Assembly (NCBI RefSeq): GCF_001644035.1 | Contig: NZ_LUUG01000054.1 | Location: 1 to 63,182 of the forward strand | Length of the DNA stretch: 63,182 bases | From: Methylomonas methanica | Lineage (GTDB): Bacteria > Pseudomonadota > Gammaproteobacteria > Methylococcales > Methylomonadaceae | Direction: 5' to 3' | Shown: positions 54,966-62,904 of the stretch, one piece after another | How positions within the stretch are numbered: the stretch's first letter is position 1 | Layout: each line of letters starts with the position of its first letter | The notes under the pieces: model-generated | What the model was told of the DNA's origin: nothing | The model's database searches: none | The model's input: only the letters and a program-made list of their open reading frames with translations | Made by a program: the position numbers and the translations under genes

Positions 54966-55682
54966 ATGAAAAAGAAATCTCTGTTAATTTTGTGCCCTCT
55001 GTTACTGATATTAACGGCGTGTAGTAATCCCGGCTCCGAACCGCCGGTGGCCGGCAGCGTACCTGCCAAAAAAGCCCCGTCTAAAAAATCGGCGGCCAAT
55101 AAAGCACCCGCAGTCACCGCTAAAAAACCGGTGTCTACTCCAGATACCGCGACCTATCCCATCGAAAGCGTTAGCAATAACTTTAAAGATGAACCGAATT
55201 TGCCGACCTTTCGCGCCGAGCCGTTGATGCCGCCGGCCGATATTCCACCGCCTGCGCCAGCTAGTCCGGCTGTGATTGCGCCCGCGGCCGTGGCAACAGC
55301 AACTGCGCCGGCACCGAAGTTTGTCATAGAAGACGCACGTATCCCCAGCGGCACGCCGCCGGCCGTGGTAGCTTTAATTAGCGAGTCCGACCGCAGTCGT
55401 AATAGTGGCGACCTTGACGCTGCGGTGGTAGTGATGGAACGCGCGCTACGCATCGATTCGCGCAACCCCACGCTGACCTATAAATTGGCGCAGCTTAGAA
55501 TCAAACAAAATAAACCGCAACTCGCGGAAGAGTTGGCTGGCAAGGCGGCTCTGCTGGCTGGCGGTGACCTCGGTCTGAAACGCAAAAGCTGGCTGCTGAT
55601 CGCCGAAGCCCGGCAAATGCAGCAAAACTCCCAAGGGGCCAGAGAAGCTAAAGCCAAAGCGGACAGCTTTTTCGGTCGCTAG
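54966..55682 (+). CDS. Lipoprotein with TPR-like domain
   Basis: A 238-aa secreted lipoprotein. The signal peptide KKKSLLILCPLLLILTAC contains the lipobox LTAC with lipidated Cys19. The next ~100 residues are rich in Pro, Ala and Lys (periplasmic linker). The C-terminal ~110 residues resemble TPR helices (RSRNSGDLDAAVVVMERALRIDSRNPTLTYKLAQLRIKQNKPQLAEELAGKA). Function unknown; an envelope assembly or scaffolding role is typical. Its stop overlaps the helicase start (TAGTG). Confidence 0.8.
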   Translation: MKKKSLLILCPLLLILTACSNPGSEPPVAGSVPAKKAPSKKSAANKAPAVTAKKPVSTPDTATYPIESVSNNFKDEPNLPTFRAEPLMPPADIPPPAPASPAVIAPAAVATATAPAPKFVIEDARIPSGTPPAVVALISESDRSRNSGDLDAAVVVMERALRIDSRNPTLTYKLAQLRIKQNKPQLAEELAGKAALLAGGDLGLKRKSWLLIAEARQMQQNSQGAREAKAKADSFFGR

Positions 55683-57637
55683 TGGCTGAGAGTTCCAAGC
55701 CGGCGCAGTCCACTGCCGCAAAATTGGCGGATATTTTCGGCGAGGGCGGCGCCCTGGCCGAGATTATCAGCGGTTACTCGCCGCGCGCCGCGCAGATCGA
55801 GATGGCAGAGCAGATTGCGTATGCCATTGAGTCGCAGCAAAACCTAATTGCCGAAGCCGGCACCGGCACCGGCAAAACCTTTGCTTATCTGATTCCCGCG
55901 ATCCTGTCCGGCAAGAAAGTCATCGTCTCCACCGGTACCAAAAATCTACAAGACCAATTGTTCAACAAGGATTTGCCGGTGATACGCAAAGCCTTGAGCG
56001 GACGGCCGTTTAAAGCCAGTTTGTTGAAAGGCCGCGCCAATTATTTGTGCACGTATCGGCTGGAACAAGCCTTGAATTCCGCGTTCGGTTACAGTCAGGA
56101 AGATGCGGCGGCGCTGGCGCAAATCAAAGCCTGGTCGAAACGCACCAAGGCCGGCGACGTTTCGGAAGTAGCCGATGTACACGACGGCGATCCGGTCTGG
56201 TTTCATGCTACCTCCACCACCGACAATTGCCTGGGGCAGAACTGCCCGGACTATGCCGATTGCTTTCTCACCAAAGCTCGCAAACAGGCGCAAGAAGCTG
56301 AGATTGTCGTGGTCAATCATCATCTACTGTGCGCCGACTGGTCGATTCGCGAAACCGGTTTCGGCGAATTGTTGCCCGATGCCGACGTAGCCATCATCGA
56401 CGAAGCCCATCAACTGGCCGATACCGCCTCCAATTTTTTGGGGGTGACGATCAGCGGCAAGCAGTTGGTCGATCTGGCCGACGACAGCTTGGCCGAGTAT
56501 TTCACCGACGCCAAGGATATGCCGGACTTGCGCACCGCCTGCGAAGACTTGCAGCATGAGGTCAAGGATTTGCGCTTGGCGTTTGGTCTGGAACTGCGCC
56601 GTGGCGACTGGCAGGACATCGAAACCAATCCGAAAATTGCCGGCGCGTTGGAATCCTTGCAAAAACAGTTGGCCCGGCTGACCGACCAATTGGAACGCGC
56701 CTCGGTGCGCAGCAAAGGCCTAGAATCCTGCTTTGATCGCGCCGAAGCGCTGGACGCGCAACTGGAAACCCTGATTAACGACCAGGACGGGCAGTGGATT
56801 AAATGGTACGAGACCTACAGCAAGTCGTTTACCCTCAGTCGCACGCCGCTGGATATCGCGAAGGAATTTCGCGGCTTCATGGCGCGGCATAAAGCCACCT
56901 GGATTTTTACCTCGGCTACTCTGAGCGTCGCTAATAATTTTGTGCATTTTTCCAAGAACCTGGGTTTGAGCGGTGCGCTGAGCCAGAGTTGGGAGAGCCC
57001 GTTTGATTATCCGAACCAGGCCTTGTTTTATCATCCTAAAGGTTTACCGCAACCCAGCGATCCGGACTTTACCGACAAGATTGTTGAGTTCGCGTTACCG
57101 GTGCTGGAAGCCAGCCGGGGCCGGGCGTTTTTCCTGTTTACCAGCCACCGCGCCTTGCAACGCGCCGCGCAGTTGCTGGAAGGTAAAATCGATCATCCTA
57201 TCTTGGTACAAGGCACGCGCTCCAAAGGCGTGTTGCTGGATCAATTCAAGGAGTTGGGCAATGCCGTATTGCTGGCAACCGCCAGTTTCTGGGAAGGCGT
57301 GGACGTACGCGGGGATGCCTTGTCCTGCGTGATCATCGACAAACTGCCGTTCGCTTCGCCCGGCGATCCGGTATTAAAGGCACGCATGAACGCGATGGAA
57401 AAGCAGGGCCGTAATCCGTTTTTCGAACATCAATTGCCCAGCGCCATCATCATGTTGCGGCAAGGGGTGGGCCGCTTAATTCGCGACGTCAATGACCGTG
57501 GCGTATTGATGGTCTGCGATCCCCGCTTGTTAAAACGTTCCTACGGCCAAATGTTTCTGGACAGCGTGCCGGCCATGAAACGCAGCCGCGAGATCGAGGA
57601 CGTGCGGCAGTTTTTTGCAACAGAGGAAAGCAGTTGA
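55682..57637 (+). CDS. yoaA: YoaA/DinG-family Fe-S DNA helicase
   Basis: An XPD-like superfamily 2 helicase of 651 aa. It has Walker A AEAGTGTGKTFAYLIP, four cysteines for a [4Fe-4S] cluster (NYLCTYRL, then CLGQNC and CFLTKARK), the Walker B DEAH in VAIIDEAHQL, a SATLS motif, and the C-terminal QGVGRLIRDVNDRGVLMVCDPRL. This fits YoaA better than DinG. YoaA unwinds damaged or stalled DNA in E. coli. The GTG start overlaps the preceding stop, and the stop overlaps the tsaB TTG start, as yoaA and tsaB adjoin in many gammaproteobacteria. Confidence 0.92.
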   Translation: MAESSKPAQSTAAKLADIFGEGGALAEIISGYSPRAAQIEMAEQIAYAIESQQNLIAEAGTGTGKTFAYLIPAILSGKKVIVSTGTKNLQDQLFNKDLPVIRKALSGRPFKASLLKGRANYLCTYRLEQALNSAFGYSQEDAAALAQIKAWSKRTKAGDVSEVADVHDGDPVWFHATSTTDNCLGQNCPDYADCFLTKARKQAQEAEIVVVNHHLLCADWSIRETGFGELLPDADVAIIDEAHQLADTASNFLGVTISGKQLVDLADDSLAEYFTDAKDMPDLRTACEDLQHEVKDLRLAFGLELRRGDWQDIETNPKIAGALESLQKQLARLTDQLERASVRSKGLESCFDRAEALDAQLETLINDQDGQWIKWYETYSKSFTLSRTPLDIAKEFRGFMARHKATWIFTSATLSVANNFVHFSKNLGLSGALSQSWESPFDYPNQALFYHPKGLPQPSDPDFTDKIVEFALPVLEASRGRAFFLFTSHRALQRAAQLLEGKIDHPILVQGTRSKGVLLDQFKELGNAVLLATASFWEGVDVRGDALSCVIIDKLPFASPGDPVLKARMNAMEKQGRNPFFEHQLPSAIIMLRQGVGRLIRDVNDRGVLMVCDPRLLKRSYGQMFLDSVPAMKRSREIEDVRQFFATEESS

Positions 57638-58320
57638 AATTATTGGCAGTAGAAACTTCCACCGACGCCTGTTCGGCGGCTTTGTTCATCGATGGCGAGA
57701 TTACCGAAAAATTTGCCGTAGCCCCGCGCGAACATACCAAGCTGATTTTGCCGATGATCGATCAATTGATGGCCGACGCCCAGCTCAAGCCGCAACAGCT
57801 GGACGCCATCGGTTTGAGTCGCGGGCCCGGCTCGTTTACCGGCGTTAGGATAGCTGGTGGGGTAGTGCAGGGTATTGCCTATGGCGCCGATTTACCGGTG
57901 GTGCCAGTGTCTACTTTGGCGGCAATCGCGCAAGACTTTTTTAACCGGCGGTCCGACGCCCAACTAAGTTTCACCGCAATGGACGCACGGATGGACGAAA
58001 TTTTTTGGGGTGTATATCAACGCAACGCATTAGGTTTAGCGGAGTTGAACGGTGCGGAAGCTGTCACGCCCGCCGGCGAAGTGATCTTTCCCGATTTTGC
58101 CGGCTTTGGTGTCGGTTCCGGTTGGGGTGTTTATGCGGAGCAGTTGGGCCAGCGTTTATCTGGGCGCGTGCTGGGCGTCGAGGTGGAGGTTTGGCCACGT
58201 GCTGCGTGTGTTGCTCAACTGGCGGCTTATGGATTTGCTAACGGTTTGGCGGTGGCTGTCGAGCACGCCATGCCGGTTTATCTGCGCGATAAAGTGGCAA
58301 AAAAACAATCGGAAAGATAA
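57634..58320 (+). CDS. tsaB: TsaB, t6A biosynthesis protein
   Basis: Partner of TsaD in making N6-threonylcarbamoyladenosine at A37 of tRNAs. The 228-aa ASKHA-fold protein has LLAVETSTDACSAALF, the conserved GLSRGPGSFTGVRIAGGVVQGIAYG, TLAAIAQDFF, AMDARMDEIFWGVY, and a late GVEVEVWPRAACVAQLA. The start is TTG 57634, overlapping the helicase stop; no ATG or GTG gives this N-terminus. Confidence 0.93.
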   Translation: MKLLAVETSTDACSAALFIDGEITEKFAVAPREHTKLILPMIDQLMADAQLKPQQLDAIGLSRGPGSFTGVRIAGGVVQGIAYGADLPVVPVSTLAAIAQDFFNRRSDAQLSFTAMDARMDEIFWGVYQRNALGLAELNGAEAVTPAGEVIFPDFAGFGVGSGWGVYAEQLGQRLSGRVLGVEVEVWPRAACVAQLAAYGFANGLAVAVEHAMPVYLRDKVAKKQSER

Positions 58321-58420
58321 GCGGATTTGTGGCTTGCACCTGCTGCTAAAACTGCCTCGCGACGTTTTTAAGTGCCTTCTAAGGTACAATAGCCTTTTAC
58401 CTAAGCCGATATTTTAGCCA

Positions 58421-59041
58421 ATGGCGCAATATTTCGAAATCCATCCGAAGAACCCGCAGCCGCGCTTGATTCAGCAAGCGGTCAATATTTTGCGCAGCGG
58501 TGGGGTGATTGTGTATCCGACCGATGCTTCCTACGCATTGGGTTGCCAGATCGGCGATAAAGCGGCGATGGATCAAGTCCGCAGCATCCGCCGCCTCGAC
58601 GATAATCACAACTTTACCTTGCTGTGTACCGACCTATCGCAGGTTTCCAACTTTACCAAAATGGGCAACGAAGCTCATCGCTTGATAAAAAAACTGACTC
58701 CGGGCCCATTTACGTTTTTACTGGATGCGACGCGTGAAGTGCCGCGCCGTTTGCAGCATCCAAAAAAGAAAACCATAGGCGTCAGGATCACCGATCATCC
58801 GGTTGCCCAGGCCTTGGTCGAACAACTTGGCGAGCCTTTGCTGACTTCCACCCTGATGATGCCCGGCGATAGCGAGCCTTTGGCCGATCCCTACGAAATC
58901 AGAAAACGGCTGGAAAAAGAGTTGGCCCTGGTGATAGACGTCGGGGTGATCGAATATCAGCCCACTACCGTAATCGCTTGCGGCGACAAGTCGATTGAAA
59001 TTATTCGACAAGGTATCGGTATTGCGCCGATGTTGGAGTGA
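58421..59041 (+). CDS. Sua5/YciO family L-threonylcarbamoyladenylate synthase-like protein
   Basis: A 206-aa YrdC-domain protein of the YciO branch. Segments are GGVIVYPTDASYALGCQIGD, the substrate-site LTPGPFTFLLDATREVPRR, KKTIGVRITDHP, and STLMMPGD. YciO proteins resemble TsaC, which makes threonylcarbamoyl-AMP, but their cellular role is less certain. Adjacency to tsaB is suggestive. It ends 7 bp before the site-2 protease gene. Confidence 0.88.
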   Translation: MAQYFEIHPKNPQPRLIQQAVNILRSGGVIVYPTDASYALGCQIGDKAAMDQVRSIRRLDDNHNFTLLCTDLSQVSNFTKMGNEAHRLIKKLTPGPFTFLLDATREVPRRLQHPKKKTIGVRITDHPVAQALVEQLGEPLLTSTLMMPGDSEPLADPYEIRKRLEKELALVIDVGVIEYQPTTVIACGDKSIEIIRQGIGIAPMLE

Positions 59042-59048
59042 AACAGCC

Positions 59049-59702
59049 ATGATGGACGAATTAACCCTAATACAAAGGATAGTAGTCTGGATTTTACCGG
59101 TGATTTTCGCGATTACCGGTCACGAGGTGGCGCACGGTTGGGTGGCCAAGAAGTTAGGCGATAACACCGCCGCCGACCAAGGCCGCCTGACCCTGAACCC
59201 GCTGAAACATATCGATATTTTGGGTACGCTGATCATTCCCGGCTTGTTATTGCTGACCTTTACCGGCTTTGTGTTCGGTTGGGCCAAGCCGGTGCCGGTC
59301 GATCCCAGAGCATTTAAAAAACCGCGTCAAGCCATGGCCATTGTGGCGGTAGCCGGTCCTTTATCCAATTTGTTGATGGCGGCGGCTTGGGCTTTGTTGG
59401 CGAGAATCGGCGTGATGCTGGAAATCGAGTATATCTCTTTTCCGTTGATCTACAGCGGTGTAGCCGGCATCAGCATTAATTTGGTGCTGGCTTTGATCAA
59501 TCTTTTACCGATTCCGCCGTTGGACGGCAGCCGGATTTTGTCCGGGGTACTGCCGGATTACTGGGCCTGGCAATACAATCGTTTGGAACGGTTTGGTTTT
59601 ATTTTTTTGTTGATTTTACTCGCTACCGACGTGTTGCAATATTTGCTGGCTTATCCGATGTACTACGCCCAACAGTTATTTTTTAGTTTGGCGGGCATGT
59701 AG
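59049..59702 (+). CDS. Site-2 protease family (M50) metalloprotease
   Basis: An integral membrane zinc protease of 217 aa. HEVAH (HExxH) lies in the first membrane helix after AITG, with the third ligand region in NLLPIPPLDGSRIL. Four to six hydrophobic segments are visible, and there is no PDZ domain. ATG 59049 follows the yciO-type gene by 7 bp; a longer frame starting inside that gene is unlikely. Such small M50 proteins often neighbour scpA, as here. Confidence 0.88.
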   Translation: MMDELTLIQRIVVWILPVIFAITGHEVAHGWVAKKLGDNTAADQGRLTLNPLKHIDILGTLIIPGLLLLTFTGFVFGWAKPVPVDPRAFKKPRQAMAIVAVAGPLSNLLMAAAWALLARIGVMLEIEYISFPLIYSGVAGISINLVLALINLLPIPPLDGSRILSGVLPDYWAWQYNRLERFGFIFLLILLATDVLQYLLAYPMYYAQQLFFSLAGM

Positions 59703-59704
59703 TT

Positions 59705-60526
59705 TTGAACGAAATTGCATTACCGGTGGAAACTGCCCTGCCGCCGCTGGCGCTGGTGCAAGGCCAGCCCTATCAGGATTTACCGGACGATCTCTACATT
59801 CCGCCGGATGCGCTGGAAGTGTTTCTGGATGCCTTCGAAGGACCGCTGGATTTGCTGCTGTATTTGATTCGCCGGCAGAATCTGGATATTCTCGACATCC
59901 CCATCGCCCAGATTACCCGGCAATATATTGCCTACATCGATATGATGGAAAATATGCGTCTGGAACTGGCCGCCGAATATCTGGTGATGGCTGCCCTGCT
60001 GGCCGAGATCAAATCGCGGATGCTGCTGCCCAGGCAGCCGGAAAGCGAGGAAGAAGAGGAAGACCCCAGAGCGTTTTTGATCCGCAAATTGCAGGAATAC
60101 GAAGCGATCAAAAAAGTGGCGGAAGAAATCGATATGCTGCCCAGAAACGAGCGCGATACCTTTGAATTTGGTGTCGACACTTCCACCGTGGACGTACAGC
60201 AAATTCTGCCGGATGTGCAGCTCAAGGAGCTGCTACTGGCCTTCCAGGATATATTGAAGCGTGCCGAGAGGCTCAGTCACCATCAAATAACCAAAGAACC
60301 CCTATCAGTCCGTGAACGAATGGCAGCCATTTTGGAAAAACTTAACGGAGCAAATCAGCTCCCTTTCGCAGCGTGTTTTACCCGAAGTGAAGGAAAAAAC
60401 GGAGTGGTTGTCGCGTTTCTTGCCATCCTTGAACTCTCCAAGGAACGCATCATCGACATCTTCCAATCCGAGCCTTACGCCGGCATCCAGGTCAGAATCC
60501 GCGTCGATAGCGGCACCGGGGACTGA
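59705..60526 (+). CDS. scpA: ScpA, chromosome condensation kleisin
   Basis: Kleisin subunit of the Smc-ScpAB complex, 273 aa. It has an N-terminal ALEVFLDAFEGPLDLLLYLIRRQNLDILDIPIAQITRQYI segment, an acidic middle, and the C-terminal winged-helix region (LSVRERMAAILEKLNG, VVVAFLAILELSKERIIDI). The start is TTG 59705, 3 bp after the M50 stop; no ATG gives the family N-terminus. Its last 215 bp overlap an extended frame belonging to ScpB. Confidence 0.93.
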   Translation: MNEIALPVETALPPLALVQGQPYQDLPDDLYIPPDALEVFLDAFEGPLDLLLYLIRRQNLDILDIPIAQITRQYIAYIDMMENMRLELAAEYLVMAALLAEIKSRMLLPRQPESEEEEEDPRAFLIRKLQEYEAIKKVAEEIDMLPRNERDTFEFGVDTSTVDVQQILPDVQLKELLLAFQDILKRAERLSHHQITKEPLSVRERMAAILEKLNGANQLPFAACFTRSEGKNGVVVAFLAILELSKERIIDIFQSEPYAGIQVRIRVDSGTGD

Positions 60527-60941
60527 CCCGCAGTTTGCCGAAACCGTCGTCGATGATGTTATTCCCGCAGCCAAACCTAGAACTCCCCGCAAGCCCCGCA
60601 TCAAACCCGAGCCGGTCACGATATTTGTGCCGGTCAAGCGGCGCGCCGTGCGTTTTCCGGCTATTTGGGCTAGCGAGCCGCGCGTTGCGGTTTTACCGGT
60701 CATCGAGCCGAGCGAACCAGTCGCTGTGCCCACGTTTCGTCGGCGAGCGGTACGCCTGCTGCCCGCTTGGCATACTAGCTGGAGCTGGCAGCCAGTTACG
60801 CCGGAAGCTGCGGCCGTTAGCGAGGCTAGGCGCGCAACCCGCTTGCCGCAGCGCTGGTCTAAGATTATTCGCGCCAGTACTTACCAACCTATCCTGGTCG
60901 AACGCCACCGATTACAGCCCGACATAATTAAAGAGTGCGAC
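60527..60941 (+). other. Open frame between scpA and scpB with three Arg/Trp repeats
   Basis: This 415-bp interval is open in the scpB frame, and the frame continues back into scpA to GTG 60312. It encodes a basic, Pro-rich sequence containing RRAVRFPAIW, RRAVRLLPAW and RRATRLPQRW. The protein motif is better conserved than its DNA, which suggests that this frame is translated. It may be an N-terminal extension of ScpB, with a GTG at 60627 as one possible start, or a separate coupled peptide. The conventional ScpB start is ATG 60942. No other gene was found in this interval. Confidence 0.5.
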
Positions 60942-61640
60942 ATGAACACCAAGCGCATTGTGGAAGCCATTTTGTTTGCCGCTAATCGGCCGATGACGAT
61001 CAGGCAGATTCAGGAAACCTTTCCGGAACTGGAGCAACCCGATACCTTGTCGGTGCAAATGGCCTTGGATGACATCGCCCGCGATTACGCTGACCGCCCC
61101 ATCGGCCTTAGGCAATTGGCCAGTGGTTATCGGTTTCAGGTGCGCGAAGGGTTATCGCCGTATGTGACGCGCTTGTTCGAGGAAAAACCCGCCCGTTATT
61201 CGCGCGCGCTGCTGGAAACCCTGGCCATCATCGCCTATCGCCAGCCGGTGACGCGCGGTGAAATCGAAGACATCCGCGGCGTCAGTGTCAGCAGTTCCAT
61301 CATTCAAACTCTGTTGGAGCGCGAGTGGATTCGCGTCATCGCCCATAAGGAAGTACCGGGCCGGCCGGCCTTGTTCGGCACCACCAAACAATTTCTGGAT
61401 TATTTCAATTTAACCTCATTGAGCGAATTACCGACGCTGGAAGAAATCGTCAACTTCGATTTCGGCAACTCGCCTCAACCGCAACCTGAGCAGGACCACA
61501 GTGAAAGACCGCAAACCGCCGAGATCGAACAACCCGTCAGCCCCGCAGGACAAACGGACCCAGAAACCGCAGTCTCGGAAACCGAGTTCGACGCCCAAAC
61601 CGAAGCCGGCCTCGGCGCCGAAAACCTCACCCTCCACTAA
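60942..61640 (+). CDS. scpB: ScpB, chromosome condensation winged-helix protein
   Basis: Winged-helix partner of ScpA in the Smc complex. From ATG 60942 (MNTKRIVEAILFAANRPMTIRQI) it has 232 aa. It shows RDYADRPIGLRQLASGYRFQVREG, RYSRALLETLAIIAYRQPVTRGEIEDIRGVSVSSSIIQTLLEREWIRVIAHKEVPGRPALFGTTKQFLDYF in shorter family blocks. An acidic disordered C-terminal tail overlaps rluB for 140 bp. The open frame continues 630 bp upstream of this ATG, so a longer form cannot be excluded. Confidence 0.92.
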   Translation: MNTKRIVEAILFAANRPMTIRQIQETFPELEQPDTLSVQMALDDIARDYADRPIGLRQLASGYRFQVREGLSPYVTRLFEEKPARYSRALLETLAIIAYRQPVTRGEIEDIRGVSVSSSIIQTLLEREWIRVIAHKEVPGRPALFGTTKQFLDYFNLTSLSELPTLEEIVNFDFGNSPQPQPEQDHSERPQTAEIEQPVSPAGQTDPETAVSETEFDAQTEAGLGAENLTLH

Positions 61641-62388
61641 AGCCGCGCCTGCCGGCGGCGAGCGCATCCAGAAATTACTGGCGCGGGCCGGCGTGGGTTC
61701 GCGGCGGGAAATCGAGCGCTGGATAGAGGAAGGCAAGCTCACCGTCAACGGCAATCCGGTACAGCCGGGTTACCACTTGAAACCCGACGACCATCTGCAA
61801 ATCAACGGCCGGGTGGTGAAATGGGAAAAATACGCCGAGCAGCCGACCCGCGTATTGGTGTACCACAAACCGGTCGGTGAACTGGTCACCCGCCGCGACC
61901 CGGAAGGCCGCCCGGTAATCTTTACCCAACTGCCGCGCCTGCAAGTCGGCCGCTGGATCGCGGTTGGCCGTCTGGACATCAATACTTCCGGCTTGATTTT
62001 AGTGACCAACAACGGCGAACTAGCCAACCGCTTGATGCACCCGTCACGCGAGGTCGAACGCGAATATGCGGTGCGGATCTTGGGCGAAGTGGACGATGCG
62101 ATGCTGGCGCGCTTAAAGCAAGGTGTGGAACTGGAAGACGGCCCCGCGCATTTCGAAGACGTTAGCTTCTACGCCGGCGAGGGCGCAAACAAATGGTTTT
62201 ACGCTACAGTGAAACAGGGGCGGAATCGTTTGGTGCGGCGTTTATGGGAATCGCAAGGCGTCAAAGTCAGTCGCTTGATTCGGGTGCGGTATGGTGATGT
62301 CGGCTTGCCGGAGCGGGTTAGGGCGCATTCGTTTTATGAGCTTGAGCCTAAGGAATTGCAGGGGTTGATGGAGTTTGTGGGGTTGTAA
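61501..62388 (+). CDS. rluB: RluB, 23S rRNA pseudouridine-2605 synthase
   Basis: Pseudouridine synthase of the RsuA family. After a basic, Pro/Ser/Lys-rich tail of about 50 residues comes an S4 domain (ERIQKLLARAGVGSRREIERWIEEGKLTVNG) and the catalytic domain with aspartate in AVGRLDINTSGLILVTNNGELANRLMHP. The GTG 61501 start is inferred because no start codon is found between it and the S4 domain. The first 140 bp overlap the scpB tail in another frame. The C-terminus is shorter than in E. coli RluB. Confidence 0.9.
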   Translation: MKDRKPPRSNNPSAPQDKRTQKPQSRKPSSTPKPKPASAPKTSPSTKAAPAGGERIQKLLARAGVGSRREIERWIEEGKLTVNGNPVQPGYHLKPDDHLQINGRVVKWEKYAEQPTRVLVYHKPVGELVTRRDPEGRPVIFTQLPRLQVGRWIAVGRLDINTSGLILVTNNGELANRLMHPSREVEREYAVRILGEVDDAMLARLKQGVELEDGPAHFEDVSFYAGEGANKWFYATVKQGRNRLVRRLWESQGVKVSRLIRVRYGDVGLPERVRAHSFYELEPKELQGLMEFVGL

Positions 62389-62437
62389 TTTTTGTAATCA
62401 ATTACCCAATATTTAGGCGTTCGCGGACTTTCGTACT

Positions 62438-62830
62438 ATGACTGAAATAAATATTACCGAACCAGCATTGCTTATTCGTACATCGAGGTTGTTCAACGAA
62501 GGTATGACTGCCCGACAACTCTATGATATTACGCGAGGAGTTTGGAAAATAGGCAAAGATCGAGAGAAAGCTGAGTACGCTTTTTGTGTCGCTAAGGGCG
62601 TGGTGCAAGAAATTTATAGTATTCAAGAATGGCAACCAGCAGGAAGCACACCATATGGACCACCTCAGCAGGACGCTAACATAAAGGATGGTAGGTGGGA
62701 TGGCAGGTGGGAGTTTATTGGTAAGGTGGCGCCAGAAACAATACGTAATAAATATATCGGTAGGTCTGTTGCCCATTATTTTGCGATGGGAAATGCTAAT
62801 CCGATTTACTACGTAAACATTAAGGCGTAG
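62438..62830 (+). CDS. Hypothetical protein, unknown family
   Basis: A 130-aa soluble protein I do not recognise firmly. The pattern LYDITRGVWKIGKDREKAEYAFCVAKGVVQEIY, a WDGRWEFIGKVAP segment and YIGRSVAHYF...NPIYYVN suggests a small beta-rich domain, perhaps of the PUA/EVE/ASCH type; that is a guess. It is AT-richer than rluB and sits next to the repeat at the window end, both signs of a mobile or recently gained segment. Confidence 0.65.
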   Translation: MTEINITEPALLIRTSRLFNEGMTARQLYDITRGVWKIGKDREKAEYAFCVAKGVVQEIYSIQEWQPAGSTPYGPPQQDANIKDGRWDGRWEFIGKVAPETIRNKYIGRSVAHYFAMGNANPIYYVNIKA

Positions 62831-62831
62831 G

Positions 62832-62854
62832 GTGGGTACGGGTTTTGTGCCCAC
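62832..62854. repeat. Small palindromic unit (gtgggtac/gtgcccac)
   Basis: Eight-base arms with one G-T mismatch and a 7-base loop (62832-62839; 62847-62854), flanked by cgtag and gcgg. From memory, gtagggtgggcacg...gtgcccacgc units are common intergenic repeats in methanotrophs. It starts 2 bp after the preceding stop and may end that transcript. Confidence 0.45.
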
Positions 62855-62904
62855 GCGGAATTTCGGTTTGCATAAGCAATGATTCGCTACCGCGAAACTT
62901 GATT

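Noticed and set aside
60535..60927. 130-aa frame between scpA and scpB in a different frame from scpB
   Set aside because: Ser/Arg/Cys/Leu-rich composition looks like a shadow; the scpB-frame translation has the repeated motif and is the better candidate.
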